Of a stretch of 64,000 nucleotides of DNA, positions 55,696 through 64,000 are shown in pieces. Below the pieces are notes generated by a model. The model had not been told where the DNA came from. It worked only from the letters and a program-made list of their open reading frames with translations, and searched no databases. How positions within the stretch are numbered: the first letter of the stretch is position 1; each line of letters begins with the position of its first letter. The stretch comes from Neorhizobium lilium. GTDB lineage: Bacteria; Pseudomonadota; Alphaproteobacteria; Rhizobiales; Rhizobiaceae. The DNA is taken from NCBI RefSeq assembly GCF_004053875.1, contig NZ_SBIP01000001.1, forward strand, positions 1-64,000, read 5' to 3'. Position numbers and translations under genes: made by a program.

Positions 55696-57204
55696 TTACT
55701 TTATGCCGATCTCGGAGAGCTGCAGCATGGAATTGGTCGCGATCGTCGGCTTGAAGTCGAGACGTTCAGACACCCTGGAGAAGCCGACCATATGGAAAAG
55801 CAGCACGTCTGCGACCACGTCGTCGTGCAGGTAGGCGATCAGCTGCGACCAGAGCTTGGCACGTTCGTCGCCGACGGCGGCCGTTGCCCGCTGGATGAGA
55901 TCGTCCACCTTAGGATCGGAAAAGCCGGCCTGGGTGCCCTTCGAGGCATATTTGAAGAACATGGTGAATGAGGGATCACCCTTGGAATTGTCATGCGAGG
56001 CGGCCACTAGGATCGGCCCGCGGCCTTCCTTGAACGGCTTCGAGTAATAGCCTTCATGCTCCGCCACTTCGACGAACTTCAGGTCAACCTTGAAGCCGAC
56101 ATCCTGAAGCTGCGCCTGAATGGCCTCCATGATCTCGGTCACGTTAGGGAAATTCGCTGTGCGCGCGATGATGGTGATCGGCGTTTCGACCGGCACTCCG
56201 GCTGCCTTGGCTTCCGCCAAAAGCTTCTTCGCGCCATCGGGATCGAACGGGAAAACCTTTACGTCCGGGTTCCATCCGAGCGTCGTCGGCGGAACGAGGG
56301 CGGTGGCGAGTACGGCGCCATCGGGCACGAGCGAGCCGACAAAGGCTTGACGGTCGATGGCAAGGTTCAGCGCCTTGCGGACCCGGACATCGTTCAAGGG
56401 TGCGATGTTGTGGTCGATCCGGAGATAGACGGTTTCGCTGTCGAGGTAGGAAAAGTCCGTCTTGGTATTGGTCGCGTCGAGCTGCGAGATGGACGGCGAA
56501 AGATCCGCCTCGCCCGTCTGCACCATGGCAGCGCGCACGGCAGGATCGGCCCGGAACAGATAGGTCGCCTGCGTCACCTGGGGCTTTTCACCCCAGTAAC
56601 CGCCCCGGGCGCTGAGCACGATCTGCTGGCCCGGCGTCCAATTGGACAGCTTGTAGGGGCCGGTGCCGATCGGTTCGCGAATGAATTCCAGCGGCGTCTC
56701 TTCAGGCACGATCGTCACCAGGGACATCAGCAGCGGCAGGATCGGCTGGGCCGGGTCCACCTTGAAGTCGATGGTATAGTCATCGACGATATTGATCGCC
56801 ACGTTCATGCCGCCGAAGTAGCGACGCGATTCACAGGCATTCTTCGGGCTCATGATGCGCTCAAAGCTGTGCTTCACATCCTTGGCGTCGAACGTCGTGC
56901 CGTTGGAAAAGGTGACGCCATGACGAAGGTGGAAGCGCCAGCTTCCGTCCGTGTTCTGCTCCCATTTCTCAGCGAGGCGCGGCATGACGCCCTTCTTGCC
57001 GCGAACGTCAAGCTCCGTCAGCGTTTCGCTGACATTCTCCATGATGATGCGCCCGATATTGGAGCGCGTCGCCATGCAGGGCTCCAGAAGATCCGCCTCT
57101 TCGGCAAGCACGATCTTGATCGGGCCCGAGCCTGCAGCCGCAGGCGAAATGCCGGCCGTCAATGAGGCTGCCATCAAAGCGCCGAATACCATTGTTCTCT
57201 TCAT
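55696..57204 (-). CDS. Dipeptide/oligopeptide-type ABC transporter substrate-binding protein
   Basis: A family 5 solute-binding protein of 502 residues with signal peptide MKRTMVFGALMAASLTAGIS ending PAAA. The mature part has LAEEADLLEPCMATRSNIGR near the N-terminus, LAEKWEQNTDGSWRFHLRHG and the hallmark TFDAKDVKHSFERI. GGGAGGAGGAC precedes the ATG at 57204; a longer in-frame reading to 57300 is not supported. First gene of the operon, divergent from the BNR-protein operon. Proteins of this family take peptides but also sugars, opines and nickel. Confidence 0.92.
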   Translation of the reverse strand: MKRTMVFGALMAASLTAGISPAAAGSGPIKIVLAEEADLLEPCMATRSNIGRIIMENVSETLTELDVRGKKGVMPRLAEKWEQNTDGSWRFHLRHGVTFSNGTTFDAKDVKHSFERIMSPKNACESRRYFGGMNVAINIVDDYTIDFKVDPAQPILPLLMSLVTIVPEETPLEFIREPIGTGPYKLSNWTPGQQIVLSARGGYWGEKPQVTQATYLFRADPAVRAAMVQTGEADLSPSISQLDATNTKTDFSYLDSETVYLRIDHNIAPLNDVRVRKALNLAIDRQAFVGSLVPDGAVLATALVPPTTLGWNPDVKVFPFDPDGAKKLLAEAKAAGVPVETPITIIARTANFPNVTEIMEAIQAQLQDVGFKVDLKFVEVAEHEGYYSKPFKEGRGPILVAASHDNSKGDPSFTMFFKYASKGTQAGFSDPKVDDLIQRATAAVGDERAKLWSQLIAYLHDDVVADVLLFHMVGFSRVSERLDFKPTIATNSMLQLSEIGIK

Positions 57205-57545
57205 GTCGTCCTCCTCCCAATGAAACGAAAGCCGCGATCCCTCAGCGACAAACGCCAGATAGCAGCCGAATATGCGAGGTCCATCAGAACGCCGCATCAA
57301 GCCGACATCAAGCGCTCCTCAGCCCTCAGTCCGCTTCCTTAAGCCTTGCGGCGACAATCGAACTTTCGTCGCAGTTTGTCAAATTAATTTCCAATATCTT
57401 TCTCTGCGAATAAATATAGATGTTTATTATCATGCAATTTCAATGAGTTATTTTCTAAATTGAGATTTTTAAAGCACTTTCTTAATCCCAATAAACTTGA
57501 CAACTTTGTTATTTTGGCAATCCTGAAGACGACAAGGAGGAGCCA
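57205..57545. promoter_or_regulatory. Divergent intergenic region between ABC operon and BNR/pdxA2 operon
   Basis: A 341-base gap that must hold two divergent promoters. Bases 57373-57530 are markedly AT-rich against a GC-rich background. TTGACA at 57497-57502 is a candidate -35 for the plus-strand operon, but no strong -10 follows at the right spacing, which suggests an activator or repressor-controlled promoter. I found no clear FadR-type operator. Confidence 0.45.
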
Positions 57546-58742
57546 ATGACACCCGACGAGATAGCCCTCGCGATGACGGGCGCCGTCCAATCCACCGCCA
57601 AAGGTCGGCACGAGGCTTTCCTGCCCTCGCCCATGGTGCAGAACCATGCGAGCTTCCTGCACTGGCTTGCGGATGGGGCGTTGGTATGCGCGTGGTTCGG
57701 CGGATCGCTCGAAGGCAAGTCCGACATTTCGATCTTTGCTTCCGTTCTCCTGCCAGGTTCCAGCAAATGGGGACCAGCGCAACGATTGAGCAATGACCCT
57801 GCGCATTCGGAGCAGAACCCGGTCTTCTTCACGGCGCCCGACAGCCGGCTATGGCTGTTTCACACGTCGCAGCCCTCCGGAAATCAGGACGAATGCCGTA
57901 TCCGCATGGCGAAGGTGGTGCGCGACGGTAAGGACCCGACCCGTCTGAGGACGGACGAAGGCCGATATCTCGATCTACCCCTCGGCTGCTTCGTGCGCGC
58001 TCCCTTGACCGTGCGCGATGACGGAGCTTGGTTACTTCCGATCTTCCGATGCCTGCAGCGGCCGGGGCAGAAATGGAACGGAAGCCATGATTATGCAGCA
58101 GTCGGCGTGTCGGAAGACGAGGGTCGGACATGGCGGCTGGAGGAAATCGGTCAATCCACAGGCTGCGTGCACATGAGCCCCGTTTCTCTGGGCGCAGGCC
58201 GGCATGCTGCCTTCTTTCGTCGCCGGCAGGCCGATCAGGTCTACCGCACCGAAAGCAGCGACGATGGTCGCTCCTGGAGCGCGCCTGAACCGACCGATAT
58301 CCCGAACAACAATTCCTCCGTCGCAGCTATCCGTCTGAACGACGGGCGCGTGGCTGTCATCTGCAATCCGGTGAACGCAGCGCAGTCCAGCGACAGGCGC
58401 GCCTCCCTCTACGACGAATTGGGCGAGGATGACACGCGTCCGGATGCCGATCCGACCGGCGGCTGCGTGCCGGTCTGGGGCGTGCCGCGCGCACCCGTAT
58501 CCGTCTGTCTCTCTGAAGATGGCGGAGGCAGCTTCCCGACGCGCGTCGTTATCGAGAATGGTCCCGGCACCTGCCTCTCCAACGATTCCACGGACGGCCG
58601 GAACAAGGAAATGTCCTACCCCTCGCTGCTGGAGGGACCGGACGGCAGCCTTCACATCGCCTATACCTATTACAGGCGCGCCATAAAATATGTGCGCCTT
58701 GCGCCCGGCTGGGCAGCAGTCATGGAAAGGAACGACCAATGA
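57546..58742 (+). CDS. BNR-repeat, sialidase-like protein (cytoplasmic)
   Basis: A six-bladed beta-propeller of the predicted neuraminidase family (COG4692 type), 398 residues. Asp-box motifs are visible: [16 protein letters not shown] and a degenerate SEDGGGSF. Segments [20 protein letters not shown] and [20 protein letters not shown] are also typical. There is no signal peptide, so it should act in the cytoplasm, which argues against a secreted sialidase. AAGGAGGAG precedes the ATG. It overlaps pdxA2 as ATGA, so it is part of the same pathway. The real activity is unknown; lactonase, isomerase or hydrolase on a small sugar acid are options. Confidence 0.85.
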   Translation: MTPDEIALAMTGAVQSTAKGRHEAFLPSPMVQNHASFLHWLADGALVCAWFGGSLEGKSDISIFASVLLPGSSKWGPAQRLSNDPAHSEQNPVFFTAPDSRLWLFHTSQPSGNQDECRIRMAKVVRDGKDPTRLRTDEGRYLDLPLGCFVRAPLTVRDDGAWLLPIFRCLQRPGQKWNGSHDYAAVGVSEDEGRTWRLEEIGQSTGCVHMSPVSLGAGRHAAFFRRRQADQVYRTESSDDGRSWSAPEPTDIPNNNSSVAAIRLNDGRVAVICNPVNAAQSSDRRASLYDELGEDDTRPDADPTGGCVPVWGVPRAPVSVCLSEDGGGSFPTRVVIENGPGTCLSNDSTDGRNKEMSYPSLLEGPDGSLHIAYTYYRRAIKYVRLAPGWAAVMERNDQ

Positions 58743-59692
58743 GCACGACCATCGGCATCACCATGGGCGATCCCTGCGGCGTCGGCCCTGAGATCACAGT
58801 GCGAGCACTGGCGGAAATGAGCGAAGCAGATCGCGGAGCGACGCGGATCTACGGCAATCTCGCGACGCTGGAAGCTGCACGGGACGCGGTCGGCGTCACC
58901 ATCGATCTAACGCCCTATGTCGTCGACCTGCCGATCGAGGGAGCACCGCTTGCCTGGGGGCAGCTTTCCGCTATCGCCGGCGATGCCGCCTTCCGCTTCA
59001 TCGAGAAGGCGGTGCGGGATGCGCAGGCCGGCGATATCGGCTGCATCGTGACTGCGCCAATCAACAAGGAAGCGCTGAACATGGCTGGCCATCACTATGA
59101 TGGCCATACCGGCATGCTGCGCAGCCTGACAGGATCGTCGGCGGCCTACATGCTTCTCGCCTCCGAGCGGCTGAAGGTCATCCACGTCTCCACCCACGTT
59201 TCCCTGCAGGAAGCCATACGCCGCGCGACGACTGAGCGGGTTCTGGCAACGATCCGGGCCGGCGACAGTCACCTGAAGCGGGTCGGCTATGCCAGGCCGC
59301 GCATTGCGGTTGCCGGTATCAATCCCCATTGCGGCGAAAACGGGCTGTTCGGCACGGAAGACGAGGAGCAGATTGCGCCGGCGGTCGCGGCAGCGCGGGC
59401 CGAGGGCATCGACGTGCAGGGGCCGATCTCGGCGGACACTGTGTTCCACCGGGCCTATTCCGGCGGCTTCGATCTGGTGGTGGCGCAATATCACGACCAG
59501 GGGCACATCCCCATCAAGCTTGTCGCCTTCGACACAGCCGTCAACGTCTCCGTCGATCTGCCGATCGACCGGACCTCCGTCGATCACGGCACGGCTTTCG
59601 ACATCGCCGGCAAGGGCATCGCCAATCACGGCAACATGAATTCCGCCATTGCCTATGCGCGCAAGCTCGTGGCTGGCGGAAAAGAAGGATAA
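58739..59692 (+). CDS. pdxA2: PdxA2-type 4-phospho-threonate/erythronate dehydrogenase
   Basis: A metal-dependent, NAD-linked dehydrogenase of 317 residues in the PdxA family. Motifs: [12 protein letters not shown] at the N-terminus, metal-binding His in [14 protein letters not shown] and [12 protein letters not shown], and the ending [20 protein letters not shown]. PdxA2 paralogues oxidise D-threonate or D-erythronate 4-phosphate, which then lose CO2 to give dihydroxyacetone phosphate; biosynthetic PdxA makes pyridoxal phosphate instead. The presence of a DUF1537 kinase three genes away, which would make the 4-phospho acid, favours the catabolic role. It sits between the BNR gene (ATGA overlap) and an iron alcohol dehydrogenase gene. 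Confidence 0.88.
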   Translation: MSTTIGITMGDPCGVGPEITVRALAEMSEADRGATRIYGNLATLEAARDAVGVTIDLTPYVVDLPIEGAPLAWGQLSAIAGDAAFRFIEKAVRDAQAGDIGCIVTAPINKEALNMAGHHYDGHTGMLRSLTGSSAAYMLLASERLKVIHVSTHVSLQEAIRRATTERVLATIRAGDSHLKRVGYARPRIAVAGINPHCGENGLFGTEDEEQIAPAVAAARAEGIDVQGPISADTVFHRAYSGGFDLVVAQYHDQGHIPIKLVAFDTAVNVSVDLPIDRTSVDHGTAFDIAGKGIANHGNMNSAIAYARKLVAGGKEG

Positions 59693-59698
59693 ATTACC

Positions 59699-60817
59699 AT
59701 GGCCGTCGCTCCCATCACCATTCACCAGCCGCGCCGGCTTGCCGTCGGAGCGGGCATGATCCGCGAGGTCGGCACATGGGCCGACGAGGCCGCGTCCGTG
59801 CTGGTTATCGCGACGCCCATTACCGCAGGCTTTGTCGAACGGCTCCAACTGTCCGGACGGGTATCGGTATTCGACGCCATCCCCGGCGAGCCTGATATCG
59901 CCACTCTGGAGGCCGCGCTTGCGGCGGCCCGCACTGTCAGTCCGGATCTGATCGTCGGCCTGGGCGGCGGCTCCGTCATGGATGTCGCAAAGCTGGTGGC
60001 AGCTCTCTGGGACAGCGAGCAGGGGATCGCCGATGTTGCCGGACCGAACCGGGTAGTCGGCAGGAAGACACGCCTGGTCCAGGTAGCGACGACCGCTGGA
60101 ACGGGCTCGGAAGCCGGCATCCGCTCGCTGATCACCGACCCGGTCAAAGGCAACAAGATCGCCGTCGAGAGCCCTCATTTGATCGCCGATTTCGCAGTTC
60201 TCGATCCCGAACTGACCTACAGCGTCCCGCCCGCCGTGACGGCGGCGACCGGTATCGACGCCATGGCGCATTGTGTCGAAGCCTTCACCAACCGTCGCGC
60301 CCATCCGATGATCGACGATTTCGCCCGCATGGGCTTTCGCCTGGTGGGCAAATATCTGGCGAGAGCGGTGAAGGACGGTGCCGACACCGAAGCCCGCGAA
60401 GGCTTGATGCTGGCCTCCTATTACGGCGGCATCTGCCTTGGACCGGTCAATACTGCGGCCGGACATGCTATTGCCTACCCGCTTGGAACGCTGCTGCACC
60501 TGCCGCACGGGCTAGCGAACGCGATCATCTTTCCCCATGTGCTTGCATTCAACCAGCCGGCCGCACCAGAGAAGACGACGGAAGTTGCCAAGGCTCTCGG
60601 CGCGGAGAGCGCTCGCTCACCCGGCGACGTCAGCGAGATTGCAAAAACCTTCTGCCTTGATCTTGGCGTGGAAATGGCGCTGGCTGCGCATGGGGCGAGG
60701 CAAGAGGATCTTCTGCGTTACGCAAGCGATGCCCACGCCATCCGCCGCCTGATGGACAACAACCCGATCGACATGAGCGTCGAAGACGTTCTCGGCATTT
60801 ATCGCGCCGCGTATTGA
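59699..60817 (+). CDS. Iron-containing alcohol dehydrogenase
   Basis: A group III (iron) alcohol dehydrogenase of 372 residues, NAD(P)-dependent. The nucleotide loop VGLGGGSVMDVAKL and the metal-binding region DAMAHCVEAFTNRRAHPMID, then GHAIAYPLGTLLHLPHGLAN, are present. It lies six bases after pdxA2 and is the last gene of the plus-strand operon. It may oxidise or reduce a hydroxy acid or aldehyde in the same pathway, for instance feeding the kinase with its sugar acid. Substrate unknown; a maleylacetate-reductase-like role is less likely given the context. Confidence 0.9.
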   Translation: MAVAPITIHQPRRLAVGAGMIREVGTWADEAASVLVIATPITAGFVERLQLSGRVSVFDAIPGEPDIATLEAALAAARTVSPDLIVGLGGGSVMDVAKLVAALWDSEQGIADVAGPNRVVGRKTRLVQVATTAGTGSEAGIRSLITDPVKGNKIAVESPHLIADFAVLDPELTYSVPPAVTAATGIDAMAHCVEAFTNRRAHPMIDDFARMGFRLVGKYLARAVKDGADTEAREGLMLASYYGGICLGPVNTAAGHAIAYPLGTLLHLPHGLANAIIFPHVLAFNQPAAPEKTTEVAKALGAESARSPGDVSEIAKTFCLDLGVEMALAAHGARQEDLLRYASDAHAIRRLMDNNPIDMSVEDVLGIYRAAY

Positions 60818-60842
60818 GGCTGGCAACGACGACCGCCGTATT

Positions 60843-61550
60843 TCAGTCCCGCTGAGTCGTCTGGAACAGGCGCTCCCGCGATCCTTCGAGATGCGTCTGC
60901 ATCAGTTGTCGTGCCGCCGGCCCGTCCTTGGCCAGGATTGCATTGGCGATCGCCTCATGTTCCGCGAAGACCCGAGAAAGGCCGGACGCCTCGCGCTTGA
61001 CGGAAATGCCATGGAACTTCATGCCTGCCGAGATGTGATCTTTGAGAGCTACCATGGCGGTAGAGAAGTAGCTGTTATTGGCTGCGCGGGCGATGGCGAG
61101 GTGGAACTGATAGTCGGCATCCTCCCTGTGCGATTGCCGGTTGGTGGCATCGCGCAGGAGTTCAAGCGCCCGACGGATGGCGGCGAAACTATCCGCGTCA
61201 TGCCGCGCGGCGGCGGCGGCTGCTGCGGCAGGCTCAAGCGTCAGGCGGAACTCGTAGCAGCTGAGAAGGTCCGCAACGTTTTCCAGCTGCCCGAAACCCA
61301 GCGGCTCGCGCAAGCCCACCGCGCGCACGAAGCTGCCGGCACCACGCCGCGAATAGATGAGCCCCTGCTCGCGCAAACGCCGCAGCGCCTCCCGGATCAC
61401 CGGCCGCGACATCTCGAATTCGGTTGCCAGTTCATGCTCCGTCGGCAAACGCTCATCGGGCTTGTAGGCGCCGGATTTGATGGCCCTGAGCATTCGCTCG
61501 AAGACGATATCCGGGAGTGCCTTGCGTGCCGTTCCGTTGACCAGTCCCAT
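60843..61550 (-). CDS. FadR-subfamily GntR regulator
   Basis: A GntR-family regulator of 235 residues. The winged helix (about 12-75) has LPTEHELATEFEMSRPVIRE and LRRLREQGLIYSRRGAGSFV; the C-terminal FCD domain (about 90-225) has the metal/effector His and Asp residues in DADYQFHLAIARAANN and EHEAIANAI. The start ATG at 61550 lies one base past the kinase stop, so the two are co-transcribed and coupled. It is convergent with the alcohol dehydrogenase gene. It probably represses the sugar-acid locus until a pathway metabolite binds. Confidence 0.92.
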   Translation of the reverse strand: MGLVNGTARKALPDIVFERMLRAIKSGAYKPDERLPTEHELATEFEMSRPVIREALRRLREQGLIYSRRGAGSFVRAVGLREPLGFGQLENVADLLSCYEFRLTLEPAAAAAAAARHDADSFAAIRRALELLRDATNRQSHREDADYQFHLAIARAANNSYFSTAMVALKDHISAGMKFHGISVKREASGLSRVFAEHEAIANAILAKDGPAARQLMQTHLEGSRERLFQTTQRD

Positions 61551-61551
61551 G

Positions 61552-62577
61552 TCAGATCGCCCCGATGACCCGTGCGGCAATATCTTTCAGCGTGTGCGGC
61601 CGCCCGAACCCGCCCGATTTGGCGATGATGCAGTGACCATCCGCTTCGGCGACACCGAGACCGGGAAGACATTCTCCGCGAAGATCGAGCTCCGTAATGC
61701 CGGCTTTCGCCAAAACCGCCTGCGCCGTCGCACCTCCCGAGAGCAACCATGTCGTCGCAACGTCCGTCAGTCGAGGCACCACCCCCTCGGCAAGACGGCG
61801 CGATACCTCCTCAGGCGAACTGTCTTCCTGCCCGGGCAATGCCTGCACCAGCGTCACTGGCCCATCCGCTGGTGCCCTTGGCTCAACATGTCCGTTCGGC
61901 GCACCGGAATAGTCCACCGCTATCGCTTGCCGCAAAGCCGCCACCTGCGCAAGGGTGATCGGGTCCTGCGAACCGATGACGAACAGCGCATTGCCCTTGG
62001 CAACCTCGGCGGGTCGCGCCTCCGCCATTCCGGTCATCGACCGCGCCAGCGCTTCGGCCAGACCACGTGCGCCGATCAACAGATCGACGCCTTGCGCCAG
62101 CGCCGTATGGAGTGCCTGCTGCATCTGCTCTTCGGTCATCGTATCGGGGATCAGGTAGCGGTCGTCCGCACCTCCCAGCGCGGCGAGGAGCGAAATGGGT
62201 TCAGCGACGCCGAACCCTTCCACATGCCCTGCCCTCACCGCACGGCCGAATTCAGGAATGGCCGGCGCCACCAGCGCACGAGTGAACGGGATCGCGGACA
62301 GTTCGGCCGCAATATTTCCCTTCAGCCGCGAATCCACCTTCTTGAAAAGCGTAACGCCCTGAGGAAGAGCAGACAGTGATTGGGTAACCAGTTGATGCGC
62401 CGCTTCCGGCGAACATTCCCGGCAGTTCAGATCGATGGAAAGTACGTCCGGCTCATCACGCAAAGAATGCTCAATGGCATCTACATTCAAGACCACGCGC
62501 GTGCGCAGTCCGCGCCCCGCGAAGGGTGCGGCAGCATCAAGTGCGCCCGTGACGTCATCGGCGAGAATGACCAGCAT
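61552..62577 (-). CDS. DUF1537 four-carbon acid-sugar kinase
   Basis: A kinase of the DUF1537 family, 341 residues, somewhat shorter than the usual 400-430. The N-terminal domain has ILADDVTGALDAAAPFA and FKKVDSRLKGNIAAELSAI (substrate site); the C-terminal nucleotide-binding domain has LFVIGSQDPIT, LLSGGATAQAVL and KSGGFGRPHTL. Members phosphorylate D-threonate, D-erythronate or 3-oxo-tetronates at C4 (DtnK, OtnK). With PdxA2 in the locus, the D-threonate or D-erythronate type is most likely. It is the first gene of a two-gene operon with the FadR-type regulator. Confidence 0.9.
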   Translation of the reverse strand: MLVILADDVTGALDAAAPFAGRGLRTRVVLNVDAIEHSLRDEPDVLSIDLNCRECSPEAAHQLVTQSLSALPQGVTLFKKVDSRLKGNIAAELSAIPFTRALVAPAIPEFGRAVRAGHVEGFGVAEPISLLAALGGADDRYLIPDTMTEEQMQQALHTALAQGVDLLIGARGLAEALARSMTGMAEARPAEVAKGNALFVIGSQDPITLAQVAALRQAIAVDYSGAPNGHVEPRAPADGPVTLVQALPGQEDSSPEEVSRRLAEGVVPRLTDVATTWLLSGGATAQAVLAKAGITELDLRGECLPGLGVAEADGHCIIAKSGGFGRPHTLKDIAARVIGAI

Positions 62578-62650
62578 TCAGCATGTACCTGTTGTAATCT
62601 TCCCAGAGCAATAAACCATATTCGCCAATGGGCTGAAATTCAACAGTAAC

Positions 62651-62678
62651 AAATACGGCAGGCCTTGTTGCTGTATTT
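62651..62678. repeat. Inverted repeat upstream of the DUF1537 kinase gene
   Basis: Arms AAATACGGCA and TGCTGTATTT (one mismatch) around eight bases, in the 145-base gap between the ugpC-like gene and the kinase gene. It may be the operator of the FadR-type regulator, or a terminator for the ABC operon; the stem is AT-rich at its base and the T run is short, so I lean towards operator. Confidence 0.4.
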
Positions 62679-62722
62679 TCGTGTTGGCATTAGTCGGATG
62701 GAAGGCCTGAAAACATTCTAGC

Positions 62723-63793
62723 TTAAAGCGCGATGCCGCTTTCGCGATCGAAGACATGCACCTGGTCGGCGGGAATATTGGCGTCGAAACGAGCGCCGTA
62801 GCGGGCGGGATATTCGCCGTCGACGATTGCGGTCACAGGATGGCCGGCAAGGTCGAAAACGATATGAGTTTGCGCCCCGGTCGGCTCGACCAGCAGCGTC
62901 TGGCCTGAAAGCGTAGTTCCTCCCTGCCCTGGGCTCAGATGTTCCGGGCGAAGCCCGATCTTGATCGCCTGGCCGCGTGTTACCTTTCTGTCCGGCGCTA
63001 TACGAATGGCCGTACGGTCGGCCAGCCGTGCCGCTGCCTCGCCTCCATCCCCATCCACTGTTCCGTCGAGAAGGTTCATGGCAGGCGAACCGATGAAGGC
63101 GGCGACGAAGAGATTGGCCGGCTTCCGGTAGAGATCCATCGGAGTTCCCTCCTGCTCGACCCGCCCCTGGTTCAGCACGACGATACGATCCGCCAGCGTC
63201 ATGGCTTCGATCTGGTCATGGGTTACGTAGATCGATGTGGTTCCGACCTTCTGATGCAGCGTCTTGATTTCCGAGCGCATCTGCACGCGCAGTTTGGCAT
63301 CGAGATTGGACAGTGGCTCGTCAAACAGGAAGACGGCAGGGTTGCGAACGATGGCGCGGCCCATGGCGACGCGCTGGCGCTGCCCACCCGACAATTGCGC
63401 AGGCTTGCGGTCCAGCAGGGCGGTGAGATCCAGCATCCTGGCCGCCTCGTTTACCCGCTCGGCGATGGCAGGTTTCGGCGTGCCGGCGAGGCGAAGGTTG
63501 AAGCCCATGTTTTCGGCGACCGTCATGTGCGGGTAGAGCGCGTAGGATTGGAACACCATGGCGATGTTGCGCTCCCGCGGCGTCAGATCGTTGACGACCC
63601 CGTCGCCGATGATGACATCGCCGGCACTGATCTCCTCAAGGCCCGCGATCATGCGCAGCAAGGTGGATTTGCCGCAGCCCGACGGGCCAACCAGCGCAAT
63701 GAATTGCCCATCCTCGATGGACAGGGAAACGCCGTGGATCACTTCGAGTGCGCCATAAGCCTTGCGGACTTGTCTCAGTTCGACGGGTGCCAT
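62723..63793 (-). CDS. Carbohydrate ABC transporter ATP-binding protein (UgpC/MsmK type)
   Basis: An ABC ATPase of 356 residues, CUT1 class. Walker [10 protein letters not shown], signature [14 protein letters not shown], Walker [20 protein letters not shown]-loop [14 protein letters not shown]. The C-terminal TOBE/regulatory domain (about 240-356) is present, as in UgpC and MalK. It energises the permease encoded upstream (63815 onward); the start ATG at 63793 is 21 bases after that gene. Probably the last gene of a sugar or polyol importer operon running in from beyond the window. Confidence 0.93.
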   Translation of the reverse strand: MAPVELRQVRKAYGALEVIHGVSLSIEDGQFIALVGPSGCGKSTLLRMIAGLEEISAGDVIIGDGVVNDLTPRERNIAMVFQSYALYPHMTVAENMGFNLRLAGTPKPAIAERVNEAARMLDLTALLDRKPAQLSGGQRQRVAMGRAIVRNPAVFLFDEPLSNLDAKLRVQMRSEIKTLHQKVGTTSIYVTHDQIEAMTLADRIVVLNQGRVEQEGTPMDLYRKPANLFVAAFIGSPAMNLLDGTVDGDGGEAAARLADRTAIRIAPDRKVTRGQAIKIGLRPEHLSPGQGGTTLSGQTLLVEPTGAQTHIVFDLAGHPVTAIVDGEYPARYGARFDANIPADQVHVFDRESGIAL

Positions 63794-63814
63794 TCTGGTT
63801 ACTCCGGATAGGGC

Positions 63815-64000
63815 TCAGGACTTCACCGCGCCGGCCGTAAGGCCCGCAATGATGTGCTTCTGTGCCAGGAAAAAGGCGATGATGGTGGGAAGGATGGTCA
63901 GCGTGATGAAGGCCAGCACCAGCTGCCATTCCGTGCTGAATTCGCCGCGATAGATCATGATGCCGAGCGGCCAGGGATAGAGGCTGTCGGAATTGAGCAT
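63815..64000 (-). CDS. Carbohydrate ABC transporter permease (MalG-type), C-terminal part (cut by window edge)
   Basis: Only the last 61 residues are visible: the stretch EFSTEWQLVLAFITLTILPT, then IIAFFLAQKHIIAGLTAGAV and KS before the stop. This is the standard C-terminal end of CUT1 permeases (MalG/UgpE), including the final helix and QKHIIAGLTAGAVKS tail. It precedes the UgpC-like ATPase gene by 21 bases. The first part of the gene lies beyond base 64000. Confidence 0.88.
   Translation of the reverse strand: MLNSDSLYPWPLGIMIYRGEFSTEWQLVLAFITLTILPTIIAFFLAQKHIIAGLTAGAVKS

Noticed and set aside
58907..60508. A 533-codon open frame on the minus strand opposite pdxA2 and the alcohol dehydrogenase gene
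   Set aside because: It is the mirror of two well-supported genes in GC-rich DNA, with low-complexity Arg/Gly/Asp composition, no ribosome site and no recognisable motif.
1..64000. CRISPR arrays, tRNA/rRNA genes, insertion sequences, integrases or phage genes
   Set aside because: I looked for regularly spaced repeats, tRNA-like cloverleaf ends and transposase or integrase motifs and saw none.

Overview
The window looks like a high-GC alphaproteobacterial replicon, most probably of the Rhizobiaceae (Rhizobium, Agrobacterium, Ensifer or a near relative). The grounds are the fixNOQP/fixGHIS genes with rhizobial-type anaeroboxes, a FixK/FixL pair, a divergent dctA-dctBD locus with a sigma-54 promoter, minCDE with a CtrA-type site, and very dense ABC transport. 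In S. meliloti, minCDE and dctABD lie on the chromid pSymB, so a secondary replicon is possible but unproven. I saw no rRNA, tRNA, CRISPR array, insertion sequence or phage gene.

Bases 1-14.4 kb form a microaerobic respiration island. It holds the start of hemA, an OmpR-type response regulator, fixGHIS, fixNOQP, a fixK-like regulator, a hybrid heme-PAS sensor kinase of FixL type, pseudoazurin and hemN. Five FNR/FixK boxes sit in front of hemA, fixG, fixN, azu and (imperfect) hemN. Each is centred about 41.5 bases upstream of a plausible transcription start just ahead of the chosen start codon. fixK has no such box and instead carries 10-bp-phased GTTACG repeats. Together this suggests an oxygen circuit (hybrid FixL, an OmpR-family partner, FixK) controlling a high-affinity cbb3 oxidase and the haem supply for it.

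14.4-18.6 kb holds an ECF sigma/anti-sigma pair in an operon with a Bax-inhibitor-1 protein, then the potassium transporter Kup. 18.6-25.1 kb is a polyamine-type ABC operon with an aldehyde dehydrogenase, in the order of E. coli ydcSTUVW, preceded by a LysR gene and a perfect LysR box. 25.2-30 kb is dctA, dctB and dctD with a sigma-54 promoter and DctD-like upstream sites. 30-35 kb is cyoABCD plus a SURF1 protein, so the window encodes two terminal oxidases. 35.3-43.9 kb holds an MFS transporter, an FtsK translocase without membrane segments, minCDE, an orphan hybrid kinase and a small unknown protein. 44-49 kb is a xylose-type ABC transporter with a divergent ROK repressor and a clear operator, then an L,D-transpeptidase; a cytochrome P450 follows at 49.9-51.3 kb.

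51.3-64 kb is the least familiar part. It combines a peptide-type ABC transporter with a fused double ATPase, a DapA-family aldolase, a cytoplasmic BNR/sialidase-like protein, a PdxA2-type dehydrogenase, an iron alcohol dehydrogenase, a FadR-type regulator, a DUF1537 four-carbon acid-sugar kinase, and the start of a second, carbohydrate-type ABC transporter cut by the window edge. PdxA2 with DUF1537 points to catabolism of a C4 sugar acid (threonate or erythronate class) to dihydroxyacetone phosphate. The roles of the aldolase, BNR protein and alcohol dehydrogenase are not explained by that pathway, which makes this the best candidate for an undescribed system.
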